Shown in pieces: positions 52,908-61,861 of a DNA stretch of 64,000 nt. This DNA comes from JBCFBK01 sp038562555 (lineage in GTDB: Bacteria > Bacteroidota > Bacteroidia > Bacteroidales > Prolixibacteraceae). Position numbers and translations under genes: made by a program. The stretch spans positions 1-64,000 of the forward strand of contig JBCFBK010000021.1 of the NCBI GenBank assembly GCA_038562555.1, written 5' to 3'. The first letter of the stretch is position 1. Every line of letters starts with the position of its first letter. The notes beneath the pieces are model-generated. The model did no database searches, had not been told where the DNA came from, and saw only the letters and a program-made list of their open reading frames with translations.

Positions 52908-53422
52908 TGAAAGCATACCGAATCACAAAGGAGCGGTATGCTGCGCTCTCGGCTTCCGGATACCCAGGCAGGTGGAACTCAGCCGGGGTGTATGTGATCT
53001 ATGCCGGTGAACATCGATCACTTTCCATTTTAGAAAATATCGCGCATAACCCAACTATTCCGATACTGGAGCGGTATGTGACCCTGGTGATTGATATTCC
53101 AGATGATATCAAAACCCAAACACTTGAACCTAATCAACTGCCGACGGGCTGGGACCGAAGGGATCAGCATGCGAAGGAAGTTTGTCAGATGATTGGTGAT
53201 GAATTTGTAACCAGTCAGGATGCTGTGGTGCTCAGAGTTCCTTCGGCCATTGTTCCCCAGGAATATAACCTCGTAATCAGTACCAGTCATCCTGACTTTG
53301 CCCGGATCGGTGTTACCGCAACTGAGCGTTTTGAATTCGACCCCAGAATTGTTTCCCGGGAAAGTGACCAGGACAGAGATCCAGATGAAACTGAAGATAG
53401 CGGGCCTGTTCTTGTAAGTTAA
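52907..53422 (+). CDS. RES-domain toxin (NAD+-degrading)
   Basis: A 171-residue RES toxin from ATG 52907, which overlaps the antitoxin stop by one base (a TTG at 52904 is possible but unlikely). The conserved RES residues are visible: R22 (YPGRWNS), Y32 and E43 (SLSILENI). Their spacing of 10 and 11 residues is that of the characterised Pseudomonas putida enzyme (R31, Y41, E52). A candidate conserved Ser follows at S113 (RVPSAIVP). RES toxins deplete NAD+ by phosphorolysis and are neutralised by the Xre-type partner. All expected residues are intact, so the toxin looks active. Confidence 0.92.
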   Translation: MKAYRITKERYAALSASGYPGRWNSAGVYVIYAGEHRSLSILENIAHNPTIPILERYVTLVIDIPDDIKTQTLEPNQLPTGWDRRDQHAKEVCQMIGDEFVTSQDAVVLRVPSAIVPQEYNLVISTSHPDFARIGVTATERFEFDPRIVSRESDQDRDPDETEDSGPVLVS

Positions 53423-53461
53423 ACAAAACATGCATTTTACCTAACGGGTGTGGCAAAATAA

Positions 53462-53489
53462 ATCTGCCGGAGTGTTTATTCCGGCAGAT
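53462..53489. terminator. bidirectional terminator-like hairpin between RES and DoxX genes
   Basis: ATCTGCCGGA (53462-53471) and TCCGGCAGAT (53480-53489) form a perfect 10-base stem with an 8-base loop, in the 76-base gap between two convergent genes. No long U-run follows on either strand, so it may stabilise ends rather than terminate alone. Confidence 0.65.
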
Positions 53490-53498
53490 CTGAGATAT

Positions 53499-53879
53499 TT
53501 ACACTCCCTGCATCAGTTTTCTGCTTTCCGGTCTGAAGTACCACGATACCACGGTCAAGACAATTAATAATACAGGTCCGAAAAGCTCTTTTGCGCCAGC
53601 TCCAACCGCCAGGTGCGAAAACAGTGCGCCCGACATGGCAAAGAAAAAGCCTGCATACGCCCATTCCTTTGCCAAAGGAAATTTAGGGACCAGAACGGCT
53701 ACAACGCCTAACATTTTCCAAATGCCCAGTATGGTCAGCAAATAGACCGGATAGCCCAGATTTGTTATAAGATCCACTTCTTCCTGCATCTTTATCAACT
53801 GCACGATTCCCGTCGATACCATTCCCAATGCCAGCCAGACGGTCGAAATCCAATAGACGATTTTATTTCTCTTTTGCAT
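53499..53879 (-). CDS. DoxX-family membrane protein
   Basis: A 126-residue protein with four predicted membrane helices (YWISTVWLALGMVSTGIVQLI, LLTILGIWKMLGVVAVLV, WAYAGFFFAMSGALFSHLA, LLIVLTVVSWYF). The pattern GIWKMLGVVAVL, followed by EWAYAGFFFAMSGA, is typical of the DoxX-like group. It is the last gene of an ArsR/AHSA1/DoxX operon, 6 bases after the AHSA1 gene. Function in these operons is not established. Confidence 0.9.
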   Translation of the reverse strand: MQKRNKIVYWISTVWLALGMVSTGIVQLIKMQEEVDLITNLGYPVYLLTILGIWKMLGVVAVLVPKFPLAKEWAYAGFFFAMSGALFSHLAVGAGAKELFGPVLLIVLTVVSWYFRPESRKLMQGV

Positions 53880-53885
53880 GACGTG

Positions 53886-54353
53886 TCATTTTAATTTGCT
53901 TACGATTTCCTGTATCCGGTTATGTGCCATATTGATGCCCTGAGCAAAGGGTAACTTCAACAGTTGGTCCCTGAGCGCAACCGATTCATAGATCACATGC
54001 ATATTGAGCCTGCTGTTGTCGTCGGCAAGTCGTTCAAATTCAAAAACTTCAAGCTGAACGCCAAAAGGTGCATTCTCCATCTCGAATGTTCGTGTGATTT
54101 TTTGGTGCGGAATAAACTCGTGGATCACTCCATTGGCCTGAAAGACCACGTTTCCCTGGGCGTCGGATGTTTCAAACCGGTAACTGCCGTGCTTTCTGCT
54201 CTCGAGTTTCACGACTCTCGTTCCCATCCACTGCTCAACAAGACCGGCCTCTGCATATGCTTTAAAAAGCAGTTCCAACGGTAAATCAAATTCCCTGGTA
54301 ATATGCAATTCCTGCTTGCCGTTTTCTGCATTAATTTTTGTTTTCCGCTCCAT
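53886..54353 (-). CDS. AHSA1/SRPBCC-domain protein
   Basis: A 155-residue START/AHSA1-like protein. The N-terminus ITREFDLPLELLFKAYAEAGLVEQWMG is diagnostic, followed by a beta-sheet (YRFETSDAQGNVVFQANGVIHEF) and the C-terminal helix NMAHNRIQEIVSKL. Such proteins commonly occur next to ArsR-type regulators and DoxX in bacteria, as here. The helix-grip pocket probably binds a small hydrophobic ligand. The gene lies 6 bases after arsR and 6 bases before doxX. Confidence 0.92.
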   Translation of the reverse strand: MERKTKINAENGKQELHITREFDLPLELLFKAYAEAGLVEQWMGTRVVKLESRKHGSYRFETSDAQGNVVFQANGVIHEFIPHQKITRTFEMENAPFGVQLEVFEFERLADDNSRLNMHVIYESVALRDQLLKLPFAQGINMAHNRIQEIVSKLK

Positions 54354-54359
54354 CTCCTG

Positions 54360-54683
54360 CTATTTATCTGATTTATATTTCTTCATAACGCCTTCCAGCT
54401 TATTAAACCGGTCATCCCACATTTTGCGAAAGGGTTCAATAAAATCGCCTATCTCCTTGATTTTTTGGGGATTTAAATGATAGTAAATTTCCCGGCCGTT
54501 TTGCTCTTGTTCAAGCAATTCGCACTCGGTGAGTATCTGCAAGTGCTTTGAAACAGTCGGTCGGGCTGTATCAAAGTTCGAAGCGATAGCTCCGGCAGTC
54601 ATCGATTGCGAAGCCACCAATAGCAGAATAGCCCTTCTTGTGGGGTCTGCTATCGCTTGAAAAACATCGCGTCTTAAATTCAT
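54360..54683 (-). CDS. ArsR-family winged-helix repressor
   Basis: A 107-residue regulator. The winged helix (AIADPTRRAILLLVASQSMTAGAIASNFDTARPTVSKHLQIL) and wing (LEQEQNGREIYYHLNPQKI) match ArsR-type proteins of the AHSA1-linked subgroup. It lacks the ELCVCDL metal site of classic ArsR, so it does not look like a metal sensor. It heads a three-gene operon. Two 18-base dyads, TGTAGTtatttgACTACA and TGTAGTcatttaACTACA, flank its promoter and are presumably its own operators. Confidence 0.94.
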   Translation of the reverse strand: MNLRRDVFQAIADPTRRAILLLVASQSMTAGAIASNFDTARPTVSKHLQILTECELLEQEQNGREIYYHLNPQKIKEIGDFIEPFRKMWDDRFNKLEGVMKKYKSDK

Positions 54684-54685
54684 TG

Positions 54686-54732
54686 TGTAGTTATTTGACT
54701 ACAAATATAAATGTAGTCATTTAACTACACAA
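54686..54732 (-). promoter_or_regulatory. arsR promoter flanked by two operator dyads
   Basis: Two 18-base inverted repeats with arms TGTAGT and ACTACA lie at 54686-54703 and 54712-54729, 26 bases apart start to start. On the minus strand TATATTTG (complement of 54702-54709) and TTG (complement of 54730-54732), 20 bases apart, form the promoter. One dyad overlaps the start region and the other the -33 side, which fits autorepression. Confidence 0.75.
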
Positions 54733-54896
54733 GTTTTTTTTCGTTTTTCTGAGGAGTATTTATTGTGAGATTAATTAAACGCGGTAAGTGCGATGGAAAT
54801 CTGGTGGCCCATGTGAATGCGGCATCTTAACTACCGGCTAAAGTTCGTAACTTTATGCCGGTACTCAAAAACAGAATACTACAAAATTATAGACAA

Positions 54897-56120
54897 ATGA
54901 AACTCCTGCATACTTCCGACTGGCACCTGGGTAAACGGCTTGACGACTTTTCACGCATGGAAGAGCAACAGGGGGTTTTGCAGGAAATTTGTGAAATCGC
55001 AGAACGCGGGCAGGTCGATGCCGTGCTCGTGGCCGGCGATTTGTTTGATACCTTCAATCCTCCGTCCGAAGCCGTCGATCTGCTTTACAAAACCTTGAAG
55101 CGCCTCACGGGCAACGGCCGCCGCCCGGTCATTGCCATCGCCGGAAACCACGATTCCCCCGACCGCATTGAAGCGCCCGACCCGTTGGCCCGGGAATGCG
55201 GGATCATCTTTACCGGCTACCCCAATTCTAAAGTCACTCCCTTTGAACTGGAGTCGGGCCTGAAGGTGATGAGCAGCAGCGAAGGTTTCCTGGAACTAAA
55301 GCTTCCCGGGAGCGTCGTTCCTCTTCGGTTGTTAATGACGCCGTACGCGAACGAGTACCGGCTCAAAACCTTCCTGGGACAGGAAAACAGTGATGAGGAA
55401 CTGCGCAAGGTTCTTCAGGGCAAATGGCAGGAACTGGCCGACAAATTTTGCGATGGAGAAGGAGTGAATGTGCTCATTTCGCATCTTTTTGTCGTGAAAA
55501 AAGGGGAAGCATTCCCGGAAGAGCCTGATGATGAAAAGCCTATCCTGCACGTAGGCGGGGCGCAGGCCGTTTATACCGAAAATATTCCGGAACAGATTCA
55601 GTATACCGCATTGGGACACCTGCACCGGATGCATGGCGTCGATGCTGAACCTTGCCCGGTTTATTACAGCGGAAGTCTGCTCTCGTACAGTTTTGCCGAA
55701 GCCAATCAGAAAAAGTACGTTTTAATGATCGATGCAGAACCTGGACGCCCGGCCAAAGTAAGTAAGATCGAACTCTCCGCAGGAAAGCGTTTACTTAGGA
55801 AGCGTGCCGAAGGGGTTGAAGAGGCATTGAAGTGGCTGGCCGAAAATCAAGACGCCCTTGTTGAGCTGACCCTGATCACCGAAACCTTTCTCACGGCGAT
55901 GGAACGCAGGCAGTTATCTGCCATCCACCGCGGAATTGTCACCATCATCCCTGAAGTAGCCGGCGCTGCAGGTCTTATTGGCTGCCATCAGCCACAGATC
56001 GACCTGAGCCGGAGCATGGAAGAGCTTTTCCGCAACTATTTCAGGCACGAAAAAGGTCAGGACCCCGGCCATGACCTGATGAATTTATTTACCGAAATAC
56101 TGGCAGAAGAAGAACAATGA
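54897..56120 (+). CDS. sbcD: SbcD, nuclease subunit of the SbcCD exonuclease
   Basis: A 407-residue Mre11-type nuclease. I chose ATG 54897 because the conserved start MKLLHTSDWHLGK follows; the upstream ATG at 54855 adds only 14 unconserved residues. Phosphoesterase motifs are D8 and H10 (SDWHLG), AGDLFD, and GNHDSPDR, with later GHLHR. The C-terminal capping domain is the right length. With SbcC it cleaves hairpins and blocked DNA ends. The stop overlaps the sbcC start by 4 bases (ATGA), as expected for a two-subunit complex. Confidence 0.96.
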   Translation: MKLLHTSDWHLGKRLDDFSRMEEQQGVLQEICEIAERGQVDAVLVAGDLFDTFNPPSEAVDLLYKTLKRLTGNGRRPVIAIAGNHDSPDRIEAPDPLARECGIIFTGYPNSKVTPFELESGLKVMSSSEGFLELKLPGSVVPLRLLMTPYANEYRLKTFLGQENSDEELRKVLQGKWQELADKFCDGEGVNVLISHLFVVKKGEAFPEEPDDEKPILHVGGAQAVYTENIPEQIQYTALGHLHRMHGVDAEPCPVYYSGSLLSYSFAEANQKKYVLMIDAEPGRPAKVSKIELSAGKRLLRKRAEGVEEALKWLAENQDALVELTLITETFLTAMERRQLSAIHRGIVTIIPEVAGAAGLIGCHQPQIDLSRSMEELFRNYFRHEKGQDPGHDLMNLFTEILAEEEQ

Positions 56121-59100
56121 TCCCGATTCAACTAACGATACAGGGCCTTTACTCTTATCAGGAGAAGCAGTCAATCGATTTTACCAGACTTACCGGAGCC
56201 GGGTTGTTTGGCATTTTCGGAACGGTGGGCAGCGGAAAATCGTCCATCCTTGAGGCCATTACCTTCGCCGTTTACGGGCGTACCGACCGTCTGAACCTTT
56301 CGGGCGATAACCGCTATTACAACATGATGAACCTGAAATCGAACGAACTGCTCATCGATTTCATTTTTGAAACCGGAAAGGAGCAAACGGCATACCGGGC
56401 AATCGTGAAGGGAAGGCGGAACAGTAAGAATTTTGGCGATGTAAGACCGCTCGAACGACTCGCTTATAAAAAGGCCGGTACTGACTGGATTCCAATTGAA
56501 ACTGAAGCTCTTGAGCGTGCAGTCGGATTGAGTTACGATAACTTCAAACGGACCATCATTATTCCCCAGGGACAGTTCCAGGAATTTTTGCAACTGGGAA
56601 ACAAGGATCGTACGCAAATGATGAAGGAGCTTTTCAACCTCGGAAAGTTTGAATTTTATTACAAGGTCACCTCGCTGGAGTCGAAGAATAACGCCAAAAA
56701 GCAAAACATCGAGGGACAGTTGCAGCAACTGGGATCAATTGAGCCGGAGCAGTTGACCGTTTATGCGGCTCAACTGGAGCAACTGGAGAACGAACTAAAC
56801 GAACAAAACCAAAAACTTGCCGGATACCGCAAAAGCGAGGAGGAGCTTCGGCAATTGCAGGAACTGACCGGCAAAATGGCCGAAACAAAGAAAGCTTACG
56901 GGGAACTTCAGGAACAGGAAGCCGGATTTCAGGAACTGGAAAAGAAGATCGCCCGGTATGAGCAAGGTGTTGTTCAGTTTAAACACCTGCTTGATTCGCT
57001 CACGATCAATGTCCGGCGAATGGAAGACCGTGAAAAACAGATCAGGCTTGACCAGGATCAGCTAACAAGGGAAGAAGAAGAGATCAACCGGCTTGGCAAA
57101 TGGCTGGAAGAACTAAAACCCACCTTTGAAAAACGGGAAGAATTAAAAAAGAAGGCAGAAGAGCTGAATCAGTTACTGCGAACGAAAGAACTGGAGCTGG
57201 CAATCGCGAAAGAAGAAGAACGTTTAAAAAAAGGCATTTCAGTTTGTGAAGAAACTGTTCAGACGCTTGAAAAGTTGAAGACAGAAAAACAACAACTGGA
57301 CGAGCTGATCAGGGAAGCACGTAACAAGCTTCCGGATTTAGGGCTCCTGTCAAATATAAAAGCCTGGTATGTTGAGAAGAATAACCTCGGCAAACAGATT
57401 TTCGAAGCAGGGCAGGAACTTGAAAAGTCGGTTCGTGAAGAGAAGACAATCCGTGAGGAGGTAATGAAAGTTCTGGCTGACCCGGTTTTCGGAAAACTCA
57501 GCACCGGTGCAGCGCATGCCGATTGCACCCGCTATCTGCAATCCAAAACGGCAGAAATGAAAGAAAAGTTGAAAATTCTGGCAGAGCGGGAAGGTCACGT
57601 CAGGGTAAAGGCGCAGCTTAAGATTTATGCGGAAGAGCTTGACGAAGGCAAGCCATGCCCCCTTTGCGGATCTTTGCATCATCCGGACGTATTTAAAACA
57701 GATGACATCCGCGATGCGCAGGCAAGCCTGGAGAAAGAACGCCTGATCTGCGAAAAGGAGATTGAACACATTGCAGCTCTGGGCAACCGGTTGAACTTGC
57801 TGGATAGTCAGCAACAGTATATCAGCCGCCATCAAAAAGACCTGATCTCAAGGAAAAATGAGCGACAGCAGCGGGCCGAGGCTCATGCTGCTCAATTCGT
57901 TTGGGAAAGTTACCAGGAGGAAACGGAATTGACACAGGCATTTCAGGAGGCGGATCGGATCCGGACGGAACTAAAAAGGTCTGAAACGATTTTGGATGTG
58001 CTGGCGAAAAGCATCGTGCAGGAAGAGAAAAATAAGGAACGCTACCAGGCTGAAGTTGAGAAGATCAGGACGGCACTGACTATTCACCAAACGGCGCTAA
58101 AGACAATTTGCGATCAGCTTAAACTTATCAGTCCGGCGCAATACAGTCAGGTGCCGGTGGCCATGGTAGAAGGAGAGAAGGCGGCACTGTTAAGGGAGCA
58201 TGCCCGGATCGAAAATGAATTTACGGAAATGTCGGCTCGGCTCGTTAACCGGACAAAAATAAAAGATACTCTGAGCGGAAGTTTGACGGTAAACCGCAGG
58301 GAACTGGAACAAGACCGATTGACGATTGAAAACCTGAAAAAACAGTTGGATAACCAATTGCAGAAGTCATCCTTTCAATCGTTGGAAGAGATCACGCACT
58401 TGCTGACGCAACCGGTCGATCTGGAAACGGAGAAACAGAAAGTCAGTTCTTTTAAAGATGAGCTTCTGCGTTGTAAGTCCCGGTTGGAACAACTGGACAA
58501 GGAAATGGGGAGCCGGGTTCATGATCCGGAAGTTCATCAGAAACTTGTTCTGGAAATTGCCTTGCTTAAAGATCTGGTCACACTGAAAAACCAGGAGCAG
58601 GGAAAGATCGCTGAATTGCTCAAAAAGCTGCAAAAAGATCTGGACAGTCAGCTTTCGCTTCGGGCAGCGCTCGAACAACTGGAACTCAGGACGGAGAATA
58701 TTAAAACGATGAAGTCGCTTTTTAAGGCAAGTGGTTTTGTAAATTACATTTCGTCGGTTTATCTGCAGAATCTTTGCAATGCTGCCAACGATCGTTTCTT
58801 TCAACTGACCAGGCAAAAACTGAGTCTGGAGATCACGCCCGACAATAATTTCCAGGTCCGTGATTTTATGAATGGTGGTAAGGTGCGCAGTGTGAAAACC
58901 CTTTCGGGAGGACAAACATTCCAGGCGGCTTTGTCGCTGGCTTTATCGTTGGCTGACAATATTCAGAAAATCACGGAATCGAACCAAAATTTCTTTTTCC
59001 TTGACGAGGGTTTTGGCTCGCTCGACAAAGACGCGCTGGCGGTTGTTTTTGATACGTTGAAATCGCTCCGGAAAGAGAACCGCATCGTCGGCGTCATTTC

Positions 59101-59221
59101 CCATGTGGAAGAAATGCAGCAGGAGATCGATGTTCATCTTCGAATCGAAAATCAGGAGGAGCGAGGAAGCATCATCCACCCGAGCTGGATGCAGGGTAAC
59201 AGCAACGGCCGAAAAGTTTAA
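56117..59221 (+). CDS. sbcC: SbcC, ATPase subunit of the SbcCD exonuclease
   Basis: A 1034-residue Rad50-type SMC-like ATPase. Walker A is GTVGSGKSS (K41). Long coiled coils flank a zinc hook CPLCG (C514 and C517) in the middle of the protein. The ABC signature is TLSGGQTFQAALSLALSLAD and Walker B is FFFLDEGFGSLDKDAL. The length and symmetry are normal for SbcC. Start overlaps sbcD by 4 bases. It tethers and remodels DNA ends for the SbcD nuclease. The next gene is convergent, its stop 19 bases away. Confidence 0.96.
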   Translation: MIPIQLTIQGLYSYQEKQSIDFTRLTGAGLFGIFGTVGSGKSSILEAITFAVYGRTDRLNLSGDNRYYNMMNLKSNELLIDFIFETGKEQTAYRAIVKGRRNSKNFGDVRPLERLAYKKAGTDWIPIETEALERAVGLSYDNFKRTIIIPQGQFQEFLQLGNKDRTQMMKELFNLGKFEFYYKVTSLESKNNAKKQNIEGQLQQLGSIEPEQLTVYAAQLEQLENELNEQNQKLAGYRKSEEELRQLQELTGKMAETKKAYGELQEQEAGFQELEKKIARYEQGVVQFKHLLDSLTINVRRMEDREKQIRLDQDQLTREEEEINRLGKWLEELKPTFEKREELKKKAEELNQLLRTKELELAIAKEEERLKKGISVCEETVQTLEKLKTEKQQLDELIREARNKLPDLGLLSNIKAWYVEKNNLGKQIFEAGQELEKSVREEKTIREEVMKVLADPVFGKLSTGAAHADCTRYLQSKTAEMKEKLKILAEREGHVRVKAQLKIYAEELDEGKPCPLCGSLHHPDVFKTDDIRDAQASLEKERLICEKEIEHIAALGNRLNLLDSQQQYISRHQKDLISRKNERQQRAEAHAAQFVWESYQEETELTQAFQEADRIRTELKRSETILDVLAKSIVQEEKNKERYQAEVEKIRTALTIHQTALKTICDQLKLISPAQYSQVPVAMVEGEKAALLREHARIENEFTEMSARLVNRTKIKDTLSGSLTVNRRELEQDRLTIENLKKQLDNQLQKSSFQSLEEITHLLTQPVDLETEKQKVSSFKDELLRCKSRLEQLDKEMGSRVHDPEVHQKLVLEIALLKDLVTLKNQEQGKIAELLKKLQKDLDSQLSLRAALEQLELRTENIKTMKSLFKASGFVNYISSVYLQNLCNAANDRFFQLTRQKLSLEITPDNNFQVRDFMNGGKVRSVKTLSGGQTFQAALSLALSLADNIQKITESNQNFFFLDEGFGSLDKDALAVVFDTLKSLRKENRIVGVISHVEEMQQEIDVHLRIENQEERGSIIHPSWMQGNSNGRKV

Positions 59222-59240
59222 AGTATTGCCGGCTCACGGC

Positions 59241-60125
59241 CTATTTCTTCCTTCCGATCGGGACAGTAAGCCCGAGGAAGGGTATAGCCACGAACGAATC
59301 CATATCCGGACCTATCGGGACCCATAAGCTGTAATCGAGGCTGACATTCCGGATCATGCTTCGCCCTCCTCCCGATATAAACATTCCAACTTCCCCATCG
59401 GAGGTGACCAGGTGGTTCTCGGTGATGATATATCCTTTTGGTCCCGTTCTGAGCATACCGCTGAAACTGATAATTGGTATATCCAGCCATTCATCATCAG
59501 CAAAACCGTACGCCACTCCTACGCTGAAATTTTTATCCCGTGATCCAAAGGTTGAAGTACCATACAGAATCCCGTACGACGCATTATCTTCACCCACAAC
59601 CGTTCCTAAAAAAGCTCCTGCAGCCAGGTTGATTTTATTTTCAACCAGCGGAATGGAAAACTTTGGTGTGATCCAGAAAGGAGAAGATGTTCCTCCAAAA
59701 AGAAACAGCGGGACTGTTCCGGCTCCTATTGAAAAATAATCGGTCACGCCATAGTTAAACTGGTTGAACAGGATCCAGACATTCTTGTAATAGGCTGATC
59801 CCTGCTCGAGGCCATAAGCATTCGGCGTGAGAAAATAGCTGGAAGACTGGATGTTGGGGAGCCAGAATTCTTCGCCCGGTTTTCCTGTTTCTTTGGCTGT
59901 TATCTTCAATTTGATGTTATCCTGCGGGATTTTAATTTCCCCAAAATCTTCTGTCTTCAAAATGATCTTCAGTGAATCTTCAGCGACCGGATAACCAACA
60001 AAAACGTTCCCGTCTTTTGTTTCGATGCGGTATGTTTTTGCCGGATCATGGGTATTCTGTCCATAGCTGGTAAGGAAATAAAGAACGAGGGCAACAGTGA
60101 AAGTCAGCGATACTTTTAGTTTCAT
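59241..60125 (-). CDS. putative outer-membrane beta-barrel protein
   Basis: A 294-residue protein from the second ATG (60123-60125), which gives a clean signal peptide (LKVSLTFTVALVLYFLTSYG). I do not recognise a named family. After the signal it has a small N-terminal domain (residues about 25-75, YRIETKDGNVFVGYPVAED) and then many alternating amphipathic strands rich in Gly and aromatics (NVWILFNQFNYGVTDYFSIGAG, FSVGVAYGFAD) ending LGLTVPIGRKK, the usual look of an outer-membrane beta-barrel of the Bacteroidota type. It stands alone between sbcC (convergent) and the lacI region. A -7 element TAACTTTG precedes it. Confidence 0.7.
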   Translation of the reverse strand: MKLKVSLTFTVALVLYFLTSYGQNTHDPAKTYRIETKDGNVFVGYPVAEDSLKIILKTEDFGEIKIPQDNIKLKITAKETGKPGEEFWLPNIQSSSYFLTPNAYGLEQGSAYYKNVWILFNQFNYGVTDYFSIGAGTVPLFLFGGTSSPFWITPKFSIPLVENKINLAAGAFLGTVVGEDNASYGILYGTSTFGSRDKNFSVGVAYGFADDEWLDIPIISFSGMLRTGPKGYIITENHLVTSDGEVGMFISGGGRSMIRNVSLDYSLWVPIGPDMDSFVAIPFLGLTVPIGRKK

Positions 60126-60157
60126 ATGCACATCAGGTCAGTTGTGATTTTCGGCCT

Positions 60158-60165
60158 CAAAGTTA
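60158..60165 (-). promoter_or_regulatory. -7 element of the outer-membrane protein gene
   Basis: On the minus strand TAACTTTG (complement of 60158-60165) matches TAnnTTTG. The leader to the ATG at 60125 would be about 28 bases. The -33 TTG at the usual distance is absent. Confidence 0.45.
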
Positions 60166-60307
60166 ATGCAATTCGTTCAAATGAATATGATATTTTATGC
60201 TTATATAAGCAGAATAGACGGACTAATCAGCCGGTACATGGACCGGGAACCGGAGCATTAGTGTTTTATCCTGTGAATAACCGCTTTCACGACTTATCGA
60301 ATATTGA

Positions 60308-61360
60308 TTACACTGCATAGAAATCAATCGTTTCTTTTATCAATATATCAATTGGTGTGTAATTTTCGACATTGGTAACTTTGTTGGATAGCAGATATTC
60401 CAGAATGGTCCTTACTGCCCTATATCCCTGATGATGTGGTCTTTCTGAGATAATAAATGAAATATATCCCTCTTTCAGGTCATCAATATTCTTTTTATCA
60501 GTACCATAACCAATAAGTTTGACATGATTCATTTGATGCATTTTCAGATATTCCGATATTACATACGCTCTTGTATTAAACACTGCAGCCCCTCCGATAT
60601 TTGTATGATCCTGAAAGAATTGGTCCAGAAGATACCAGCTCTGCTTCTTGTCCGCATTATCATATTGAGCGGAAAATACATTGATGTCCGGAAAATTATC
60701 TTTCAGATAGGATATAAAACCGTACGACCTGGACAATGAGGGAATGGATGCCTCATCACCTATTCTCTTCGCTTGAAAAAGAGCAATATCCTTCCCATGT
60801 TCCAAAATAGTGGTCAGTAGTCTTGCCTGAACGACTCCGGTCTGAAAAGAATGAGGTGCGAAAAAAGCCAATGGCTTTGTGTTATTCACTGCAGCATCTA
60901 CGAAGACATACGGAATATTTTTCATGAATAACTGACTGGCAAAAAGCACAGTTTCGTCATAAAAAGAAGGACCGATAATTACTGCATCCGATTTGTAAGC
61001 TAATGCTTCATTAAATATCTTTCTGCAGGAATACAAATCAAACTGGTCATAATACAGGAATTTTATTTTCAGTTTTATATTTGTGAAATCACGAATAGCA
61101 TCTCCGATTCCTTTTTCAATCAATGCCCAATAATCCCCGTCGGTGTGCTGAGGTAAAATCATTAAAAGCTTAATTTGCTTCGCATTTTCCGGCACAGCCG
61201 TATGCTGTCCGTGTGAATAATTTATTTCTGCCAATACTTTTTCTATTTTTATCCGGCTATCGGAAGATACATCTCCCCGATTGTGAATCACCCGGTCTAC
61301 GGTACCAACCGACACTCCTGCCAATGCCGCAATATCCTTAATTCTGTATTTTTTTGCCAT
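60308..61360 (-). CDS. LacI-family transcriptional regulator
   Basis: A 350-residue repressor. The N-terminal helix-turn-helix is RIKDIAALAGVSVGTVDRVIHNRGDVSS (residues about 5-33), the standard LacI start. A hinge helix and a periplasmic-binding-protein-like sensor follow (VLAEINYSHGQ, LLMILPQHTDGDYWALIEKG, AVIIGPSFYDE, LIGYGTDKKNIDDLKEG, GYRAVRTILEYLL). The sensor resembles the sugar-binding type 2 group. It is divergent from a GH28 gene across 501 bases that contain repeated TAACACGG sites, so it probably controls a pectin-type locus in response to a sugar. The start ATG (61358-61360) follows a good promoter. Confidence 0.95.
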   Translation of the reverse strand: MAKKYRIKDIAALAGVSVGTVDRVIHNRGDVSSDSRIKIEKVLAEINYSHGQHTAVPENAKQIKLLMILPQHTDGDYWALIEKGIGDAIRDFTNIKLKIKFLYYDQFDLYSCRKIFNEALAYKSDAVIIGPSFYDETVLFASQLFMKNIPYVFVDAAVNNTKPLAFFAPHSFQTGVVQARLLTTILEHGKDIALFQAKRIGDEASIPSLSRSYGFISYLKDNFPDINVFSAQYDNADKKQSWYLLDQFFQDHTNIGGAAVFNTRAYVISEYLKMHQMNHVKLIGYGTDKKNIDDLKEGYISFIISERPHHQGYRAVRTILEYLLSNKVTNVENYTPIDILIKETIDFYAV

Positions 61361-61861
61361 TCGATGCTCTATTTATACCACAAATATATTGTTTTTCAAT
61401 AAACCGTGCAATAACACGGACTATTTGTTTATCGTATACTCAATTATTCCGTATGACAGAATAATATTCAATTGATTGATAGATAAATATTTGATATATT
61501 TTTATTTTCTAAAAATAAATGACTTACATGTTTTAAAGCACAAAAATGGTAGAATATAGTCTCAATAATAATTTCTAGTTTTGCATTGAACACAGATTAA
61601 CACGGTAAGCATCCGTGTATATAATTGACTGTTAAATAGTATATTATAAAATAGCCACAACATATATTTTATTTTAACACGGTTTTTAATAAGCGCGCAT
61701 GAAACGAGCCATGATTTTAGAGTTTACAGTCGCAGTCACAGATTCCAGTACTTACTGAACACTGAGACTTTTATTGGCGAGTTCCATACCGTTGGTGTTC
61801 GTTAGAAAAGTGATGCAGCTAGTACGAAAGTTATGCACAGTCAAATTGAAAAAATAAACGT
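61361..61861. promoter_or_regulatory. lacI-GH28 divergent control region with repeated TAACACGG sites
   Basis: This 501-base AT-rich gap holds no gene. TAACACGG occurs three times in the same orientation: 61412-61419, 61598-61605 and 61675-61682. The first two carry an adjacent inverted half: CCGTG (61404-61408) before the first, and CCGTGT (61613-61618) after the second. A possible -7 element of the GH28 gene (TAGTTTTG, 61576-61583) lies just upstream of the second site, a usual place for a repressor. The right part (61700-61790) is low-complexity sequence without a clear signal. Confidence 0.55.
61381..61411 (-). promoter_or_regulatory. lacI promoter
   Basis: On the minus strand TTG (complement of 61409-61411), a 20-base spacer and TATATTTG (complement of 61381-61388). 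The -33 element sits inside the CCGTG-N6-CACGG dyad at 61404-61419, which fits autoregulation. Leader about 16 bases. Confidence 0.65.

Noticed and set aside
49559..54683. Defence island around the two toxin-antitoxin pairs, nuclease and SbcCD
   Set aside because: The nuclease is exported, SbcCD is a common repair complex, and no restriction, retron or CBASS-type gene is present.
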